Positions 17,349-26,343 of a DNA stretch of 64,000 bases are shown piece after piece. The DNA comes from Parvibaculum sp963975745 (GTDB lineage: Bacteria; Pseudomonadota; Alphaproteobacteria; Parvibaculales; Parvibaculaceae). The DNA lies in NCBI RefSeq assembly GCF_963975745.1, contig NZ_CAXBIB010000009.1, forward strand, positions 81,479 through 145,478. The letters are read 5' to 3'. A program made the position numbers and the translations under genes. How positions within the stretch are numbered: the stretch's first letter is position 1; each line of letters starts with the position of its first letter. The notes below the pieces were generated by a model. The model saw only the letters and a program-made list of their open reading frames with translations, had not been told where the DNA came from and did not search any database.

Positions 17349-17710
17349 GCGCGGCGCTCCTTGATGAAATCGACTATGCGCTGAAACTGAAGAACGGGCG
17401 CGGGGGCTTCTGCCGACGCGGTGTCGGCCAGCGCAATCGCGGCCGGCGCGTCGATTCCGCCTTCGATCAGCAATGATTGTTCGCCTCCAAGCAGGATCAG
17501 ATGTTCCTTGCCGTCGCGGCGGATCAGCAGAAGGCGATGTCTGGCGTCGACAGGCTTGACTTCGACAATGGAAAGACGCCGCTGATTGCCGGTCGCCGTA
17601 ACGCCGCCGGCGGCAAAACCCAGCCGGCGCGCGACAAGGGCGCAAAGCCCGATCAGGCCGATGATGAAGACGAGTGCAGCTGCAAACCGCAATATCTCGG
17701 AGAGTTCCAT
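17345..17710 (-). CDS. fliO: Flagellar export protein FliO
   Basis: 121 residues. One N-terminal membrane span (LRFAAALVFIIGLIGLCALV) followed by the FliO cytoplasmic domain (RRLSIVEVKPVDARHRLLLI, GKEHLILLGG). FliO aids FliP ring assembly. The ATG at 17710 has GGGGA 9 nt upstream; ATG 17719 and GTG 17728 are alternatives. It shares a divergent promoter region with flgB that holds two CtrA boxes. Confidence 0.88.
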   Translation of the reverse strand: MELSEILRFAAALVFIIGLIGLCALVARRLGFAAGGVTATGNQRRLSIVEVKPVDARHRLLLIRRDGKEHLILLGGEQSLLIEGGIDAPAAIALADTASAEAPAPVLQFQRIVDFIKERRA

Positions 17711-17780
17711 TCTGCGCATTCCCCACACGAGGGCAGCCTGTCCGGCCGGCCTGTCATGGGAAGAATTTGCCGCGTCAGGC

Positions 17781-17795
17781 TTAATGCCGGGTTAA
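17781..17795. promoter_or_regulatory. Perfect CtrA box in the fliO/flgB divergence
   Basis: TTAATGCCGGGTTAA, an exact TTAA-N7-TTAA match 71 bp upstream of the fliO ATG (17710). By distance it more likely serves fliO-fliP than flgB. Confidence 0.65.
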
Positions 17796-17861
17796 GGGCG
17801 AGGGAATGCAAGGCCTTGTCTGGTTAGCCAATTCTGAAGTCACCAGGACTATTTTGCCGCG

Positions 17862-17876
17862 TTAGCACGATCTTAA
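17862..17876. promoter_or_regulatory. Second CtrA box in the fliO/flgB divergence
   Basis: TTAG-N7-TTAA, one mismatch from consensus, 109 bp upstream of the flgB ATG (17986). Likely serves the flgB-flgC-fliE-fliQ-fliR-flhB operon. Confidence 0.5.
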
Positions 17877-17882
17877 CTCTCG

Positions 17883-17902
17883 ACGGCAAAACTCGGCTTG
17901 CC
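17883..17902. promoter_or_regulatory. Palindrome CGGCAA-N8-TTGCCG upstream of flgB
   Basis: Perfect 6-bp arms. It resembles the GGCAG-N3-CTGCC motif of the other flagellar promoters but with a longer spacer. It could be an FlbD-like operator or repressor site. I find no sigma-54 element with correct spacing beside it. Confidence 0.35.
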
Positions 17903-17985
17903 GCCAAGGAATGCGTGGCTTCGGAAACGGTCCCGATTGCGCCGAGAAAAGGGCGCGCGACAGACCGATTGATGGGCACGCGGCT

Positions 17986-18414
17986 ATGACAATCGGCACC
18001 CTCCCGATCATCGAGATGATGAAGCAGCGCATGCAATGGCTGACCCAGCGTCAGGAAGTGCTGGCGCAGAACGTCGCCAATGCCGATACGCCCGGCTATA
18101 CGGCGCGCGACCTCAAGGCGCTCGATTTCGGCGCAATGGTGAAGCGCAGCGGACCGGTGCTGGCGCCTGTGGCGACGCAGGCCCTGCATATCGGCAGTCC
18201 GGCGGCCGGTGCCGGAAACGGCTTGCGCCCGGGGCAGGCGACGGGCGGACAGATCGTCAAGCAGCCGGATTTCGAAACGACGCCGGGCGGCAACTCGGTG
18301 GTGCTCGAAGAGCAGATGATCAAGGTTGCCGAGACGCAGATGGACTATCAGGCAGTGACCGGACTCTACTCCAAGAGCCTCGGTCTGATCAGGATTGCGC
18401 TCGGCCGCTCGTAG
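17986..18414 (+). CDS. flgB: Flagellar proximal rod protein FlgB
   Basis: 142 residues. Rod protein; the N-terminal motif (LTQRQEVLAQNVANADTPGY) and the C-terminal segment (VAETQMDYQAVTGLYSKSLG) are diagnostic. The ATG at 17986 gives the normal FlgB length; the in-frame upstream extension covers the promoter region. First gene of flgB-flgC-fliE-fliQ-fliR-flhB. Confidence 0.95.
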   Translation: MTIGTLPIIEMMKQRMQWLTQRQEVLAQNVANADTPGYTARDLKALDFGAMVKRSGPVLAPVATQALHIGSPAAGAGNGLRPGQATGGQIVKQPDFETTPGGNSVVLEEQMIKVAETQMDYQAVTGLYSKSLGLIRIALGRS

Positions 18415-18443
18415 GCGTCTGAGCCCGAAGGGACGTATTCGAC

Positions 18444-18863
18444 ATGAGCGCCATGGATCTTATCAAGTCGATGATGGTTGCGGCTTCCGGGCTGAAGGCC
18501 CAGAGCGGGCGCATGCGCATCATCGCCGAGAATATCGCCAACACGGACTCGGCCGCGCGCATCCCCGGCGGCGATCCCTATCAGCGGCGCATTCCGACAT
18601 TCCAGCAGAAACTGGACCGCGAAATCGGCACGCATGTCGTGTCGCTCGGCCGGCCGGTGCTGGACCAGGCCGAATTCAAGCTCAAATACATGCCGGGCCA
18701 TCCCGGTGCCGACGAGAACGGCTACGTCAAGATGCCCAATGTCAACGGCATGGTGGAAGCAATGGACATGCGCGAGGCGCAACGCAGCTACGAAGCCAAT
18801 CTCAATCTCATCCAGGCATCGCGCCGCATGATCTCGCAGACCATCGATATCCTGCGGAAGTGA
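18444..18863 (+). CDS. flgC: Flagellar proximal rod protein FlgC
   Basis: 139 residues. Rod protein with GLKAQSGRMRIIAENIANTD near the N-terminus, NGYVKMPNVNGMVEAMDMRE in the middle and SYEANLNLIQASRRMISQT at the C-terminus. GAAGGGAC precedes the ATG. Exported by the flagellar type III system. Confidence 0.95.
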   Translation: MSAMDLIKSMMVAASGLKAQSGRMRIIAENIANTDSAARIPGGDPYQRRIPTFQQKLDREIGTHVVSLGRPVLDQAEFKLKYMPGHPGADENGYVKMPNVNGMVEAMDMREAQRSYEANLNLIQASRRMISQTIDILRK

Positions 18864-18880
18864 AGGGGAGCTAGACGCAA

Positions 18881-19192
18881 ATGAGCATACCTGCCTCTGT
18901 TGCCCTCAATGCCTATGCCCGAGCCGCCGGCGCCGGCATGCCGACGCCGCCGGCCGGCGGCGTCAAGGAGGGCGGCGGCTTCGGCGATGTGCTGAAGCAG
19001 GCACTGGACGAGGCTGTCGGTACGGCCAAGGGCAGCGAACAGAAGGTCGCCGCGATCACGGCGGGACGCGAGGGTAATATCGTCGATGTCGTGACGGCTG
19101 TGGCCGAGGCAGAGGCAACCTTGCAGACGGTGGTGACCGTCCGCGACAAGGTGATCACGGCCTATCAGGAAATCATGCGCATGCCGATCTGA
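18881..19192 (+). CDS. fliE: Hook-basal body complex protein FliE
   Basis: 103 residues. Adaptor between the MS-ring/export gate and the rod. The C-terminal half carries the FliE signature (VDVVTAVAEAEATLQTVVTV, RDKVITAYQEIMRMPI). The N-terminal third is Gly/Pro-rich. Confidence 0.93.
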   Translation: MSIPASVALNAYARAAGAGMPTPPAGGVKEGGGFGDVLKQALDEAVGTAKGSEQKVAAITAGREGNIVDVVTAVAEAEATLQTVVTVRDKVITAYQEIMRMPI

Positions 19193-19234
19193 CGATCGGC
19201 GGCAATCTGGGGCGGGCAGGGGCGTAGCCAAATA

Positions 19235-19498
19235 ATGAGTGGACCGGAAATTCTCGATCTTGCGCGGCAGTCGATCTATGTGTTGCTGCTGCTGGCGGCG
19301 CCCCTGATGATCGTCGCGCTGGCGGTCGGTCTCGTGATCGCTCTGCTCCAGGCGCTGACGCAGGTGCAGGAAATGACCCTGGTCTTCGTGCCGAAGATTC
19401 TTGCGATCTTCGTCACACTGCTGGTCGCGCTGCCATTCATGGGGTCTTCGCTCGGTGGGTTCATGAGCCTGATCGCGCAGAAGATCGTCTCGGGCTGA
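19235..19498 (+). CDS. fliQ: Flagellar export gate protein FliQ
   Basis: 87 residues, two membrane spans (~15-40 and ~48-72). Typical segments are LLAAPLMIVALAVGLVIALL, QALTQVQEMTLVFVPKI and MGSSLGGFMSLIAQKI. Part of the FliPQR gate. Confidence 0.95.
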   Translation: MSGPEILDLARQSIYVLLLLAAPLMIVALAVGLVIALLQALTQVQEMTLVFVPKILAIFVTLLVALPFMGSSLGGFMSLIAQKIVSG

Positions 19499-19517
19499 CG
19501 GCGCCGGGACCGACATC

Positions 19518-20279
19518 ATGATCACCATCGACTACCTGCCGCAAACCGCTTTCATCTTCCTGCTGGTCTTCTCGCGTGTCGCGGCCATGTTGATGCTGAT
19601 GCCGGCGCTCGGCGAGGCGACCATTCCGGCGCAGGCACGTCTGATCATGGCGCTGCTTCTGTCCCTGATCATGATGCCGCTTGTCGCGGACAGTTACGGC
19701 ACGCTGCCTGAAACCGTTCCGTCGCTGGTTTTCATGGTGCTTCACGAAATCGTTGTCGGGCTCTTCATAGGCAGTGCTGCGCGGCTCGTCATGAGCGCGC
19801 TTCATGTCGCCGGCAATATCATTGCGTTGCAGATGAGCCTCGCCTTTGCACAGAATGTCGATCCAACGCAGGGCATGCAGGGCGTGATGATCGCCAATTT
19901 CCTGTCGCTGCTGGCGATTACACTGATCTTTGCGACCGGCCTCGATCATCTGCTGATCGCCGCGATGCGCGACAGCTACGAAATCTTTCGTCCCGGCGCT
20001 GCCATGCCGATCGGCGATTTCACGCAGATGGTCGTCAAGATCATGTCCGGCGCGTTTCGTCTGGGGTTGCAGCTCGCGGCGCCCTTCCTGGTGTTCGGCC
20101 TGATCTTCTATCTGGGAATTGGCATCCTCTCGCGGCTGATGCCGCAGATTCAGATCTTCTTCATTGCGATGCCCGCCAATATCGGTCTCGGGCTGATTCT
20201 GCTGATGCTGCTTCTGGGCGCCATGATGACGTGGTTCCTGCAGGAGTTCGAGCAGACCCTTTCCATGTTCGTCGGCTAG
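19518..20279 (+). CDS. fliR: Flagellar export gate protein FliR
   Basis: 253 residues with about six membrane spans. FLLVFSRVAAMLMLMPALGE, FMVLHEIVVGLFIGSAARL and MSLAFAQNVDP match FliR. Length is normal. It is followed 13 nt later by flhB. Confidence 0.94.
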   Translation: MITIDYLPQTAFIFLLVFSRVAAMLMLMPALGEATIPAQARLIMALLLSLIMMPLVADSYGTLPETVPSLVFMVLHEIVVGLFIGSAARLVMSALHVAGNIIALQMSLAFAQNVDPTQGMQGVMIANFLSLLAITLIFATGLDHLLIAAMRDSYEIFRPGAAMPIGDFTQMVVKIMSGAFRLGLQLAAPFLVFGLIFYLGIGILSRLMPQIQIFFIAMPANIGLGLILLMLLLGAMMTWFLQEFEQTLSMFVG

Positions 20280-20292
20280 GTGGAACGCGCCC

Positions 20293-21375
20293 ATGTCCGA
20301 ACATGACGATTCAGAAAAAACAGAAGAACCAACACACCGAAAACTTGAAGAAGCCCAGAAGAAGGGCGATGTCGTCAAGAGTCAGGAGATCAGCACCTGG
20401 TTCGTGATGCTCGGCGCTGCCGTCGCACTGGCGTTAATGGGAACCGGGACGGCGACCTCGCTCTCGGGCACGCTGAAGATCTTCATTTCGCAACCCGAAG
20501 CCATCCCGATGGATGCAGATCACCTGCGCAAGATCTGGCTCGATGTCGGCGGCACGATGTTCAGTGTTCTGTTGGCGCCCTTGTCGGTCCTGATCCTTGC
20601 TGCGCTGATCGGGAATGTCATCCAGCATGCGCCGGTCTTCACGGCCGATCGCATGAAACCCAAGCTGTCCAAGATTTCGCCGAAAGAAGGGATGAAGCGT
20701 CTTTTTGGTGCAAAAAGCCTGATGAACCTCGCCAAGGGTATCGTCAAGCTCAGCGTTGTCGGCGTCGTTGCCACCCTGATCGTCTGGCCGGAACGCGACC
20801 GGCTGGTGTTGATGATGACCTGGGAAATCGCCCAGCTGTTGCCGCTGGTGCGCGAACTGGCGCTGAAGATGTTTGCCGGCGTGATTGCCGTCATGACCGT
20901 CGTGGCAGCGCTCGATTATCTGTTCGAGCGGCTGCAATGGATGAAAAAGCAGCGCATGACCGTTCAGGAGGTCAAGGACGAGTACAAGCAGATGGAAGGC
21001 GATCCGACGGTCAAGGCCAAGTTGCGCCAGATTCGCGTCGAACGCGGCCGCAAGCGCATGATGGCCGCTGTGCCGACCGCCACCGTCATCATCACCAACC
21101 CGACCCATTACGCCGTGGCGCTCAAATACGAGCAGGGCATGGGCGCCCCGACCTGCGTTGCCAAGGGCGTCGACGCGGTTGCCTTCCGCATCCGCGAAGT
21201 CGGTCAGGAGCATGATGTGCCGGTCATCGAAAATCCGCCGCTCGCCCGGGCGCTCTATGCGACCGTCGAGATCGATCACGAAATCGATCCGGATCACTAC
21301 AAGGCGGTCGCGGAGGTGATTGGCTATGTGATGCGGCTTAAGGCTAAGATGAGCGGCGGACGCGGCCGGAAGTGA
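20293..21375 (+). CDS. flhB: Flagellar export switch protein FlhB
   Basis: 360 residues. The N-terminal charged segment (EDSEKTEEPTHRKLEEAQKK-like) is followed by four membrane spans and a C-terminal cytoplasmic domain. The autocleavage motif NPTH is present (VIITNPTHYAVALKYEQ), so the rod/hook to filament substrate switch should work. Last flagellar structural gene of the operon; cckA follows 64 nt later on the same strand. Confidence 0.96.
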   Translation: MSEHDDSEKTEEPTHRKLEEAQKKGDVVKSQEISTWFVMLGAAVALALMGTGTATSLSGTLKIFISQPEAIPMDADHLRKIWLDVGGTMFSVLLAPLSVLILAALIGNVIQHAPVFTADRMKPKLSKISPKEGMKRLFGAKSLMNLAKGIVKLSVVGVVATLIVWPERDRLVLMMTWEIAQLLPLVRELALKMFAGVIAVMTVVAALDYLFERLQWMKKQRMTVQEVKDEYKQMEGDPTVKAKLRQIRVERGRKRMMAAVPTATVIITNPTHYAVALKYEQGMGAPTCVAKGVDAVAFRIREVGQEHDVPVIENPPLARALYATVEIDHEIDPDHYKAVAEVIGYVMRLKAKMSGGRGRK

Positions 21376-21439
21376 TTCGGGCCGGCGTTGTGCCGTGCCA
21401 TGCGGCGGACATACCAACAGAACCATGCTGGAGCTGCAA

Positions 21440-23974
21440 ATGGCCGAAACGCCGGCCGATTATGCCGACACGATAGACAATCCGGCCGCCGGTACGGAAA
21501 CGGCAGGGGGCGAGGCTGGCTGGACGCTGCCGGCCCGGCGATGGATCGTAATCGGGGGTGTCGGGATCGGCGTTGCCACGATGCTGCTCGACGCCGCCGG
21601 CGTCCATGCTTTCGGCCTTTCGGGTGCGCTGACCGCTTTCGGCCTGCTGGCAATCGCCGCTGCCGTTCTCTTCAGCTTTTCCGGCGGCGTGGCCGATGCC
21701 ATGAGCCGCTCGCCGCTGGCGGCAGCCGAAGCGCTGAATGCGCTTCCCGATCCCTGTTATGCGACGGACCGGCGCGGCGCGGTATTGTTTGCCAATGAAG
21801 CCTACCGGATGATGACAGGCAGCTTCGATCTCGACCGTCCGGTGCCGCTGGAACGGCTTCTGGCGGGGCGGGGCGACATGGCGGAGACCGCCTTCCGCCT
21901 TGCGCAGGCCGCCCGGACGGGCTTTGCCGCCGACGAGGATATCCGGATTGTGACGCCGGGCGGTATCGAGCGCTTCTACAAAGTTGTGGTTCGGCCGCTG
22001 AGCGGTGCCGATGGCGGGGCGGTGTGGATGTTCCGCGACCTGACGGCGGAGCGTGATCGCGCGGAATCTGCGGAGCGCACTCATCGTCGCTCGCTTGCCT
22101 ATCTCGAACACGCGCCGGTTGGCTTCTTTGCGGCCGATGCCAACAGTGGGCGTATTGTCTATCTCAATCCGACGCTCGGGAAATGGCTCGATGTCGAGCC
22201 CGCGCGGGTGACAGAACGCGGGCTTACACTTGCCGATCTGGTGCTGGGCGAAGCGCCGGCGTTGACGGAAACGGATAGCGGCCGGGACGGTGAGATGGCG
22301 CCGTTCGACCTCGATCTCAAGGGACCGGAAGGGCGTGCTGTGCCGGTGCGCGTCATGCCGAGTCGGCTTGCCGGTGTTGGCGCCCGCCCGGACCGCATCT
22401 TCGCGCTGGTCCTCAATCGGACGACGGGCGACAAGGCCGAGGTGACAGCGCGGGACGCCGAGATGCGCTTTGCGCGTTTCTTCAACAATGCGCCGATCGG
22501 CATCGCGATGGTCGATCAGGAAGGCAGGATCGACAACGCCAACAGCGCTTTTGTCGGCTATGTGGGTGCCGGAGTCGAACGCGGCATCCGGATTGCCGAC
22601 CTTGTTGCCGAGGACGACCGCCGCGCTGTCGAGGAATTGCTGGAAGGTGTGCGGTCGGGCCGCCTGTCCGGCGCGCCGGTCGATATCCGCCTTGCGCGCA
22701 ACACCGAACGGGTCGGCCAGATTTATGCGGCACGCGTCGATGCCGGCGAGGGTGCGTCCCTGGTCGTTTACCTGATCGACGCCACCGAACAGAAGACGCT
22801 CGAGATCCAGTTTGCGCAGTCGCAGAAGATGCAGGCCGTCGGCCAGCTTGCGGGCGGCGTGGCGCATGACTTCAACAACCTGCTGACGGCGATCATTGGC
22901 TTCTGCGATCTGCTGCTGGCGCGGCACCAGGCTGGCGATCCGTCCTTTGCCGATGTCGTTCAGATCAAGCAGAACGCCAATCGCGCCGCCAATCTGACGC
23001 GCCAGCTTCTGGCCTTCTCGCGGCGCCAGACGCTGCGGCCCAAGGTTCTTTCGTTGACCGATGCGCTGGCTGAACTGCAGAACCTGCTGGCGCGGCTGCT
23101 GACTGAAAAAGTTGAGCTCAAGATCGTGCATGGCCGCGATCTCGGTCTCGTCAAGGTCGACCAGAACCAGCTGGAACAGGTCGTCATCAATCTTGCTGTC
23201 AATGCGCGGGATGCGATGCCGGACGAAGGCGGGCGCCTCACCATCCGGACCGCCAATGTCTCGGAAGCCGACAGCCGGGCGCTGGATCACGCGCTGATGC
23301 CGCATGGCGAATATGTGCTGATCGAGGTTGCCGATACAGGGCATGGCATTCCGAAGGAAAATCTCGGCAAGATTTTCGAACCCTTCTACACGACCAAGGA
23401 TCCGTCCAAGGGAACCGGCCTCGGTCTCTCGACGGTCTACGGCATCGTCAAGCAGACCGGCGGCTTCATTTTTCCCTATTCGACAGTCGGCAAGGGTACG
23501 ACCTTCCGCATCTACCTGCCGCGCTATGTCGAGACGGCTGCCGATCGAAAGCAGGAGGAAATCTCGCTGGCCGCCGCGCCGCCGGAGCCGTCCGATCTCA
23601 CCGGCAAGGGCACGATCCTGCTGGTCGAGGACGAGGATGCCGTGCGCACCTTTGCTGCGCGCGCGCTGGCGACACGAGGCTATGAAGTGCTTCAGGCTGA
23701 AAGCGGCGAGGCGGCGCTTGCGGTTGTTGACGCTTATGACGGACGAATCGATCTGGTGGTCTCGGACGTCGTGATGCCCAACATGGACGGACCGACCATG
23801 GCCAAGGAGTTGAAGCACAAGCTTCCGGGGACGCCGATCATTTTCGTCTCGGGCTATGCGGAGGACGCTTTTGCCAAGAGCCTCGATCCGGCGCAGGAGT
23901 TCCACTTCCTGCCGAAACCCTTCTCGCTGAAGCAGCTGGCTGCGGCCGTCAAGGAAGTGATGAAGGCTCCGTGA
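21440..23974 (+). CDS. cckA: Hybrid histidine kinase CckA
   Basis: 844 residues. Phosphorelay kinase/phosphatase that, through ChpT, controls CtrA and CpdR. Two membrane spans (~35-78), PAS-type sensor regions (~95-460), an HisKA box with phosphoacceptor His ~476 (GQLAGGVAHDFNNLL), HATPase (~580-700, GTGLGLSTVYGIVKQTGGF) and a C-terminal receiver with Asp ~776 (LVVSDVVMPNMDGP). The ATG at 21440 has GGAG 6 nt upstream; ATG 21425 and GTG 21395 are alternatives. Position right after flhB, with CtrA boxes across the cluster, fits the pathway. Confidence 0.93.
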   Translation: MAETPADYADTIDNPAAGTETAGGEAGWTLPARRWIVIGGVGIGVATMLLDAAGVHAFGLSGALTAFGLLAIAAAVLFSFSGGVADAMSRSPLAAAEALNALPDPCYATDRRGAVLFANEAYRMMTGSFDLDRPVPLERLLAGRGDMAETAFRLAQAARTGFAADEDIRIVTPGGIERFYKVVVRPLSGADGGAVWMFRDLTAERDRAESAERTHRRSLAYLEHAPVGFFAADANSGRIVYLNPTLGKWLDVEPARVTERGLTLADLVLGEAPALTETDSGRDGEMAPFDLDLKGPEGRAVPVRVMPSRLAGVGARPDRIFALVLNRTTGDKAEVTARDAEMRFARFFNNAPIGIAMVDQEGRIDNANSAFVGYVGAGVERGIRIADLVAEDDRRAVEELLEGVRSGRLSGAPVDIRLARNTERVGQIYAARVDAGEGASLVVYLIDATEQKTLEIQFAQSQKMQAVGQLAGGVAHDFNNLLTAIIGFCDLLLARHQAGDPSFADVVQIKQNANRAANLTRQLLAFSRRQTLRPKVLSLTDALAELQNLLARLLTEKVELKIVHGRDLGLVKVDQNQLEQVVINLAVNARDAMPDEGGRLTIRTANVSEADSRALDHALMPHGEYVLIEVADTGHGIPKENLGKIFEPFYTTKDPSKGTGLGLSTVYGIVKQTGGFIFPYSTVGKGTTFRIYLPRYVETAADRKQEEISLAAAPPEPSDLTGKGTILLVEDEDAVRTFAARALATRGYEVLQAESGEAALAVVDAYDGRIDLVVSDVVMPNMDGPTMAKELKHKLPGTPIIFVSGYAEDAFAKSLDPAQEFHFLPKPFSLKQLAAAVKEVMKAP

Positions 23975-24052
23975 TGCGCCTTCGCACTGGCCTTGCATTA
24001 ACTGAGCGGTTAGCCTTCGGCCGAGTTAATGTGGTCCGGGGTGGTATACCGC

Positions 24053-25003
24053 ATGTCGGCTGATCTCAATTCCCTCGAGCCGGGCAGTTCACGGCCCGTC
24101 GGCAGCGGCGCGGAGAATCACCGCGCAGCGCTGGCCATTGCGCGCCGGCATATGGGCCATGTGGCCTGGCCGACCGTTCTGATGGTGCTCGGCTCGCTGA
24201 CGGGTCTTGCGCTGTCGACCTCGGCGGCGCTGGCCGGCCTGTGGCCGATGTGGGCGGCCATGCTCGTCAATGCCTATCTGCTTCTGATGCAGTTCATGGC
24301 CGTTCATGAAGGGCTGCACGAGGCGATCTCGGGTGACGACAAGCGTTTCAAGTGGCTCAATGACGGCTTGGCCTGGGTCGGCGGCATCGCGACGCTGATC
24401 CCCTATCGCGGCTATGACGTGATGCATCTCGTGCATCATCGCTATACCAACGATTTCGAACGCGATCCCGACACATGGTGCGCTGGGCGCAACCCGCTGC
24501 TGTTGATCCTGCGGTTCCTTACGCAGACGCCGCATTACGTCTTCCTGATGACAAAGTTCGGCATGTGGAAGGACCCGGTGCAGCGCCGGCCCTATTTCAT
24601 TGCAGCCTCGCATCACCTGATTGCCTGGACGCTGGTGGCGCTGGGCTTCGTCTATGGCTTCGCCTATGAAATCCTGATGCTGTGGATTTTCCCGACGTTC
24701 CTCAACGTGGCGCTGATCGGGCTGATCTTCAATTATCTGCCGCACCGGCCACATCTGGCGCGGGAACGCTACAAGGACACCAGCGTTTTTCTCTTGCCCC
24801 GCGCCATTCATCGGCTGGTCACGATGCTCGACATGTATCAGACCTATCACCTCATCCATCATCTCTTTCCGCGCATTCCCTTCTACCGCATCGGTCGCGC
24901 CTTCGATGAGATGCGTCCGATCCTGGAGGCGGAAGGGGCGACGATTCACGACTGGACGGATGCCTGGGACCGCAGCCGGTCGGGCGTCGTGTCGGGTGGG
25001 TAA
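24053..25003 (+). CDS. Fatty acid desaturase / hydroxylase-like membrane di-iron protein
   Basis: 316 residues with several membrane spans and three histidine boxes: HEGLH (~86), HLVHHRYTND (~125) and HLIHHLFP (~275). This is the di-iron membrane desaturase/hydroxylase superfamily. The substrate (acyl lipid or carotenoid) cannot be decided. The ATG at 24053 follows GGGGTGG; an ATG at 24029 has a poor ribosome site. Stands alone between cckA and recA. Confidence 0.82.
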   Translation: MSADLNSLEPGSSRPVGSGAENHRAALAIARRHMGHVAWPTVLMVLGSLTGLALSTSAALAGLWPMWAAMLVNAYLLLMQFMAVHEGLHEAISGDDKRFKWLNDGLAWVGGIATLIPYRGYDVMHLVHHRYTNDFERDPDTWCAGRNPLLLILRFLTQTPHYVFLMTKFGMWKDPVQRRPYFIAASHHLIAWTLVALGFVYGFAYEILMLWIFPTFLNVALIGLIFNYLPHRPHLARERYKDTSVFLLPRAIHRLVTMLDMYQTYHLIHHLFPRIPFYRIGRAFDEMRPILEAEGATIHDWTDAWDRSRSGVVSGG

Positions 25004-25057
25004 GCGGTCCGGGCTCGGAGCGGCGGCGGCCGTCGATGTTCCGTGGTGGAAAAACTG

Positions 25058-25072
25058 GAACTTCCCACGAAC
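25058..25072. promoter_or_regulatory. LexA (SOS) box upstream of recA
   Basis: GAACTTCCCACGAAC is an exact GAAC-N7-GAAC direct repeat, the alphaproteobacterial LexA operator (GTTC-N7-GTTC on the other strand). It lies 120 bp upstream of the recA ATG. A weak sigma-70-like pair (TTGCCA at 25116, ACATTA at 25139) lies downstream of it. Confidence 0.75.
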
Positions 25073-25191
25073 ATGAATCTGATTTCCTAATAAATTCAGG
25101 TATTTAAAAATTCGATTGCCAACAAGAACAAAACCGGTACATTAACCGCATTGCACGACTCGGCGGGCAATGGAATAAGGGGAAACCGGTG

Positions 25192-26280
25192 ATGTCGAAG
25201 AATGTTGTGAGCCTCGTGAAAGACGATAGCGACAAGAAAAAGGCGCTGGACGCCGCACTGAGCCAGATCGAGCGGTCGTTCGGCAAGGGCTCCATCATGC
25301 GCCTCGGCAAGAACGAGCAGGTGGTCGAGATCGAGGCGATTTCGACCGGGTCGCTCGGCCTCGACATTGCGCTCGGAATCGGCGGCTTGCCGCGCGGGCG
25401 GGTCATCGAAATCTACGGTCCGGAATCCTCCGGCAAGACCACGCTGGCGCTGCAGACCATTGCCGAGGCCCAGAAGAAGGGCGGCGTCTGCGCCTTTATC
25501 GACGCCGAACATGCGCTCGACCCGATTTACGCCCGCAAGCTCGGTGTGCAGCTCGACGAACTCCTGATTTCCCAGCCCGATACCGGCGAGCAGGCGCTCG
25601 AGATCGCCGACACGCTGGTGCGGTCGAGTGCCGTCGATGTGCTGGTGGTCGACTCGGTGGCGGCGCTGACGCCCAAGGCCGAGCTCGAAGGTGAAATGGG
25701 CGACAGCCTGCCCGGTCTTCAGGCGCGGCTGATGAGCCAGGCGCTTCGGAAGCTCACCGCCTCGATTTCCAAATCGAACACGATGGTCATTTTCATCAAC
25801 CAGATCCGCATGAAGATCGGCGTGATGTTCGGCAGCCCCGAAACCACCACCGGCGGCAATGCGCTGAAATTCTATGCGTCCGTCCGGCTCGATATCCGCC
25901 GCATCGGCGCGATCAAGGAACGCGACGAAGTGGTCGGCAACCAGACCCGCGTCAAGGTCGTCAAGAACAAGGTGGCGCCACCCTTCAAGCAGGTCGAGTT
26001 CGACATCATGTATGGCGAGGGCATCTCGAAGATGGGCGAGCTCGTCGATCTCGGAGTCAAGGCCGGCATTGTCGAGAAATCCGGTTCCTGGTTTTCCTAT
26101 AACAGCCAGCGCATCGGGCAGGGCCGCGAGAACGCCAAGCAGTTTCTCAGGGACAATCCCGACATGGCGGCCGAAATCGAAGCCTCCATCCGCCAGAATG
26201 CCGGCCTGATTGCCGAGCAGATCATGGAAATCGAGCCCGGCCGCGATGACGAGGATGGCGATCTGGAAGCCAGCGCCTGA
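25192..26280 (+). CDS. recA: Recombinase RecA
   Basis: 362 residues. ATP-dependent strand exchange and LexA co-protease. Walker A GPESSGKTT, ALDAALSQIERSFGKGSIMR near the N-terminus, NQIRMKIGVMFGSPETTTGG in the L2 region and an acidic C-terminus. The ATG at 25192 follows AAGGGG; the adjacent GTG (25189) is less likely. Confidence 0.98.
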   Translation: MSKNVVSLVKDDSDKKKALDAALSQIERSFGKGSIMRLGKNEQVVEIEAISTGSLGLDIALGIGGLPRGRVIEIYGPESSGKTTLALQTIAEAQKKGGVCAFIDAEHALDPIYARKLGVQLDELLISQPDTGEQALEIADTLVRSSAVDVLVVDSVAALTPKAELEGEMGDSLPGLQARLMSQALRKLTASISKSNTMVIFINQIRMKIGVMFGSPETTTGGNALKFYASVRLDIRRIGAIKERDEVVGNQTRVKVVKNKVAPPFKQVEFDIMYGEGISKMGELVDLGVKAGIVEKSGSWFSYNSQRIGQGRENAKQFLRDNPDMAAEIEASIRQNAGLIAEQIMEIEPGRDDEDGDLEASA

Positions 26281-26314
26281 CCCCATATCTCATGGTTCCT
26301 GATGAGAGCCGAAG

Positions 26315-26343
26315 CGGCGCCGGGTACCCTCCGGCGCCGTTTT
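26315..26343 (+). terminator. Rho-independent terminator after recA
   Basis: 9-bp perfect stem (CGGCGCCGG / CCGGCGCCG) with a 7-nt loop followed by TTTT, 35 nt after the recA stop. Confidence 0.88.

Noticed and set aside
17901..17930. TGGC...GG sequence as a sigma-54 promoter of flgB
   Set aside because: The -12 dinucleotide is GG instead of GC at the required spacing.
21344..23998. 884-codon minus-strand frame across cckA
   Set aside because: Shadow of codon bias in cckA; no domains or ribosome site.
24008..24024. TTAA...TTAG sequence before the desaturase as a CtrA box
   Set aside because: Spacer is 8, not 7, and the second half has a mismatch.
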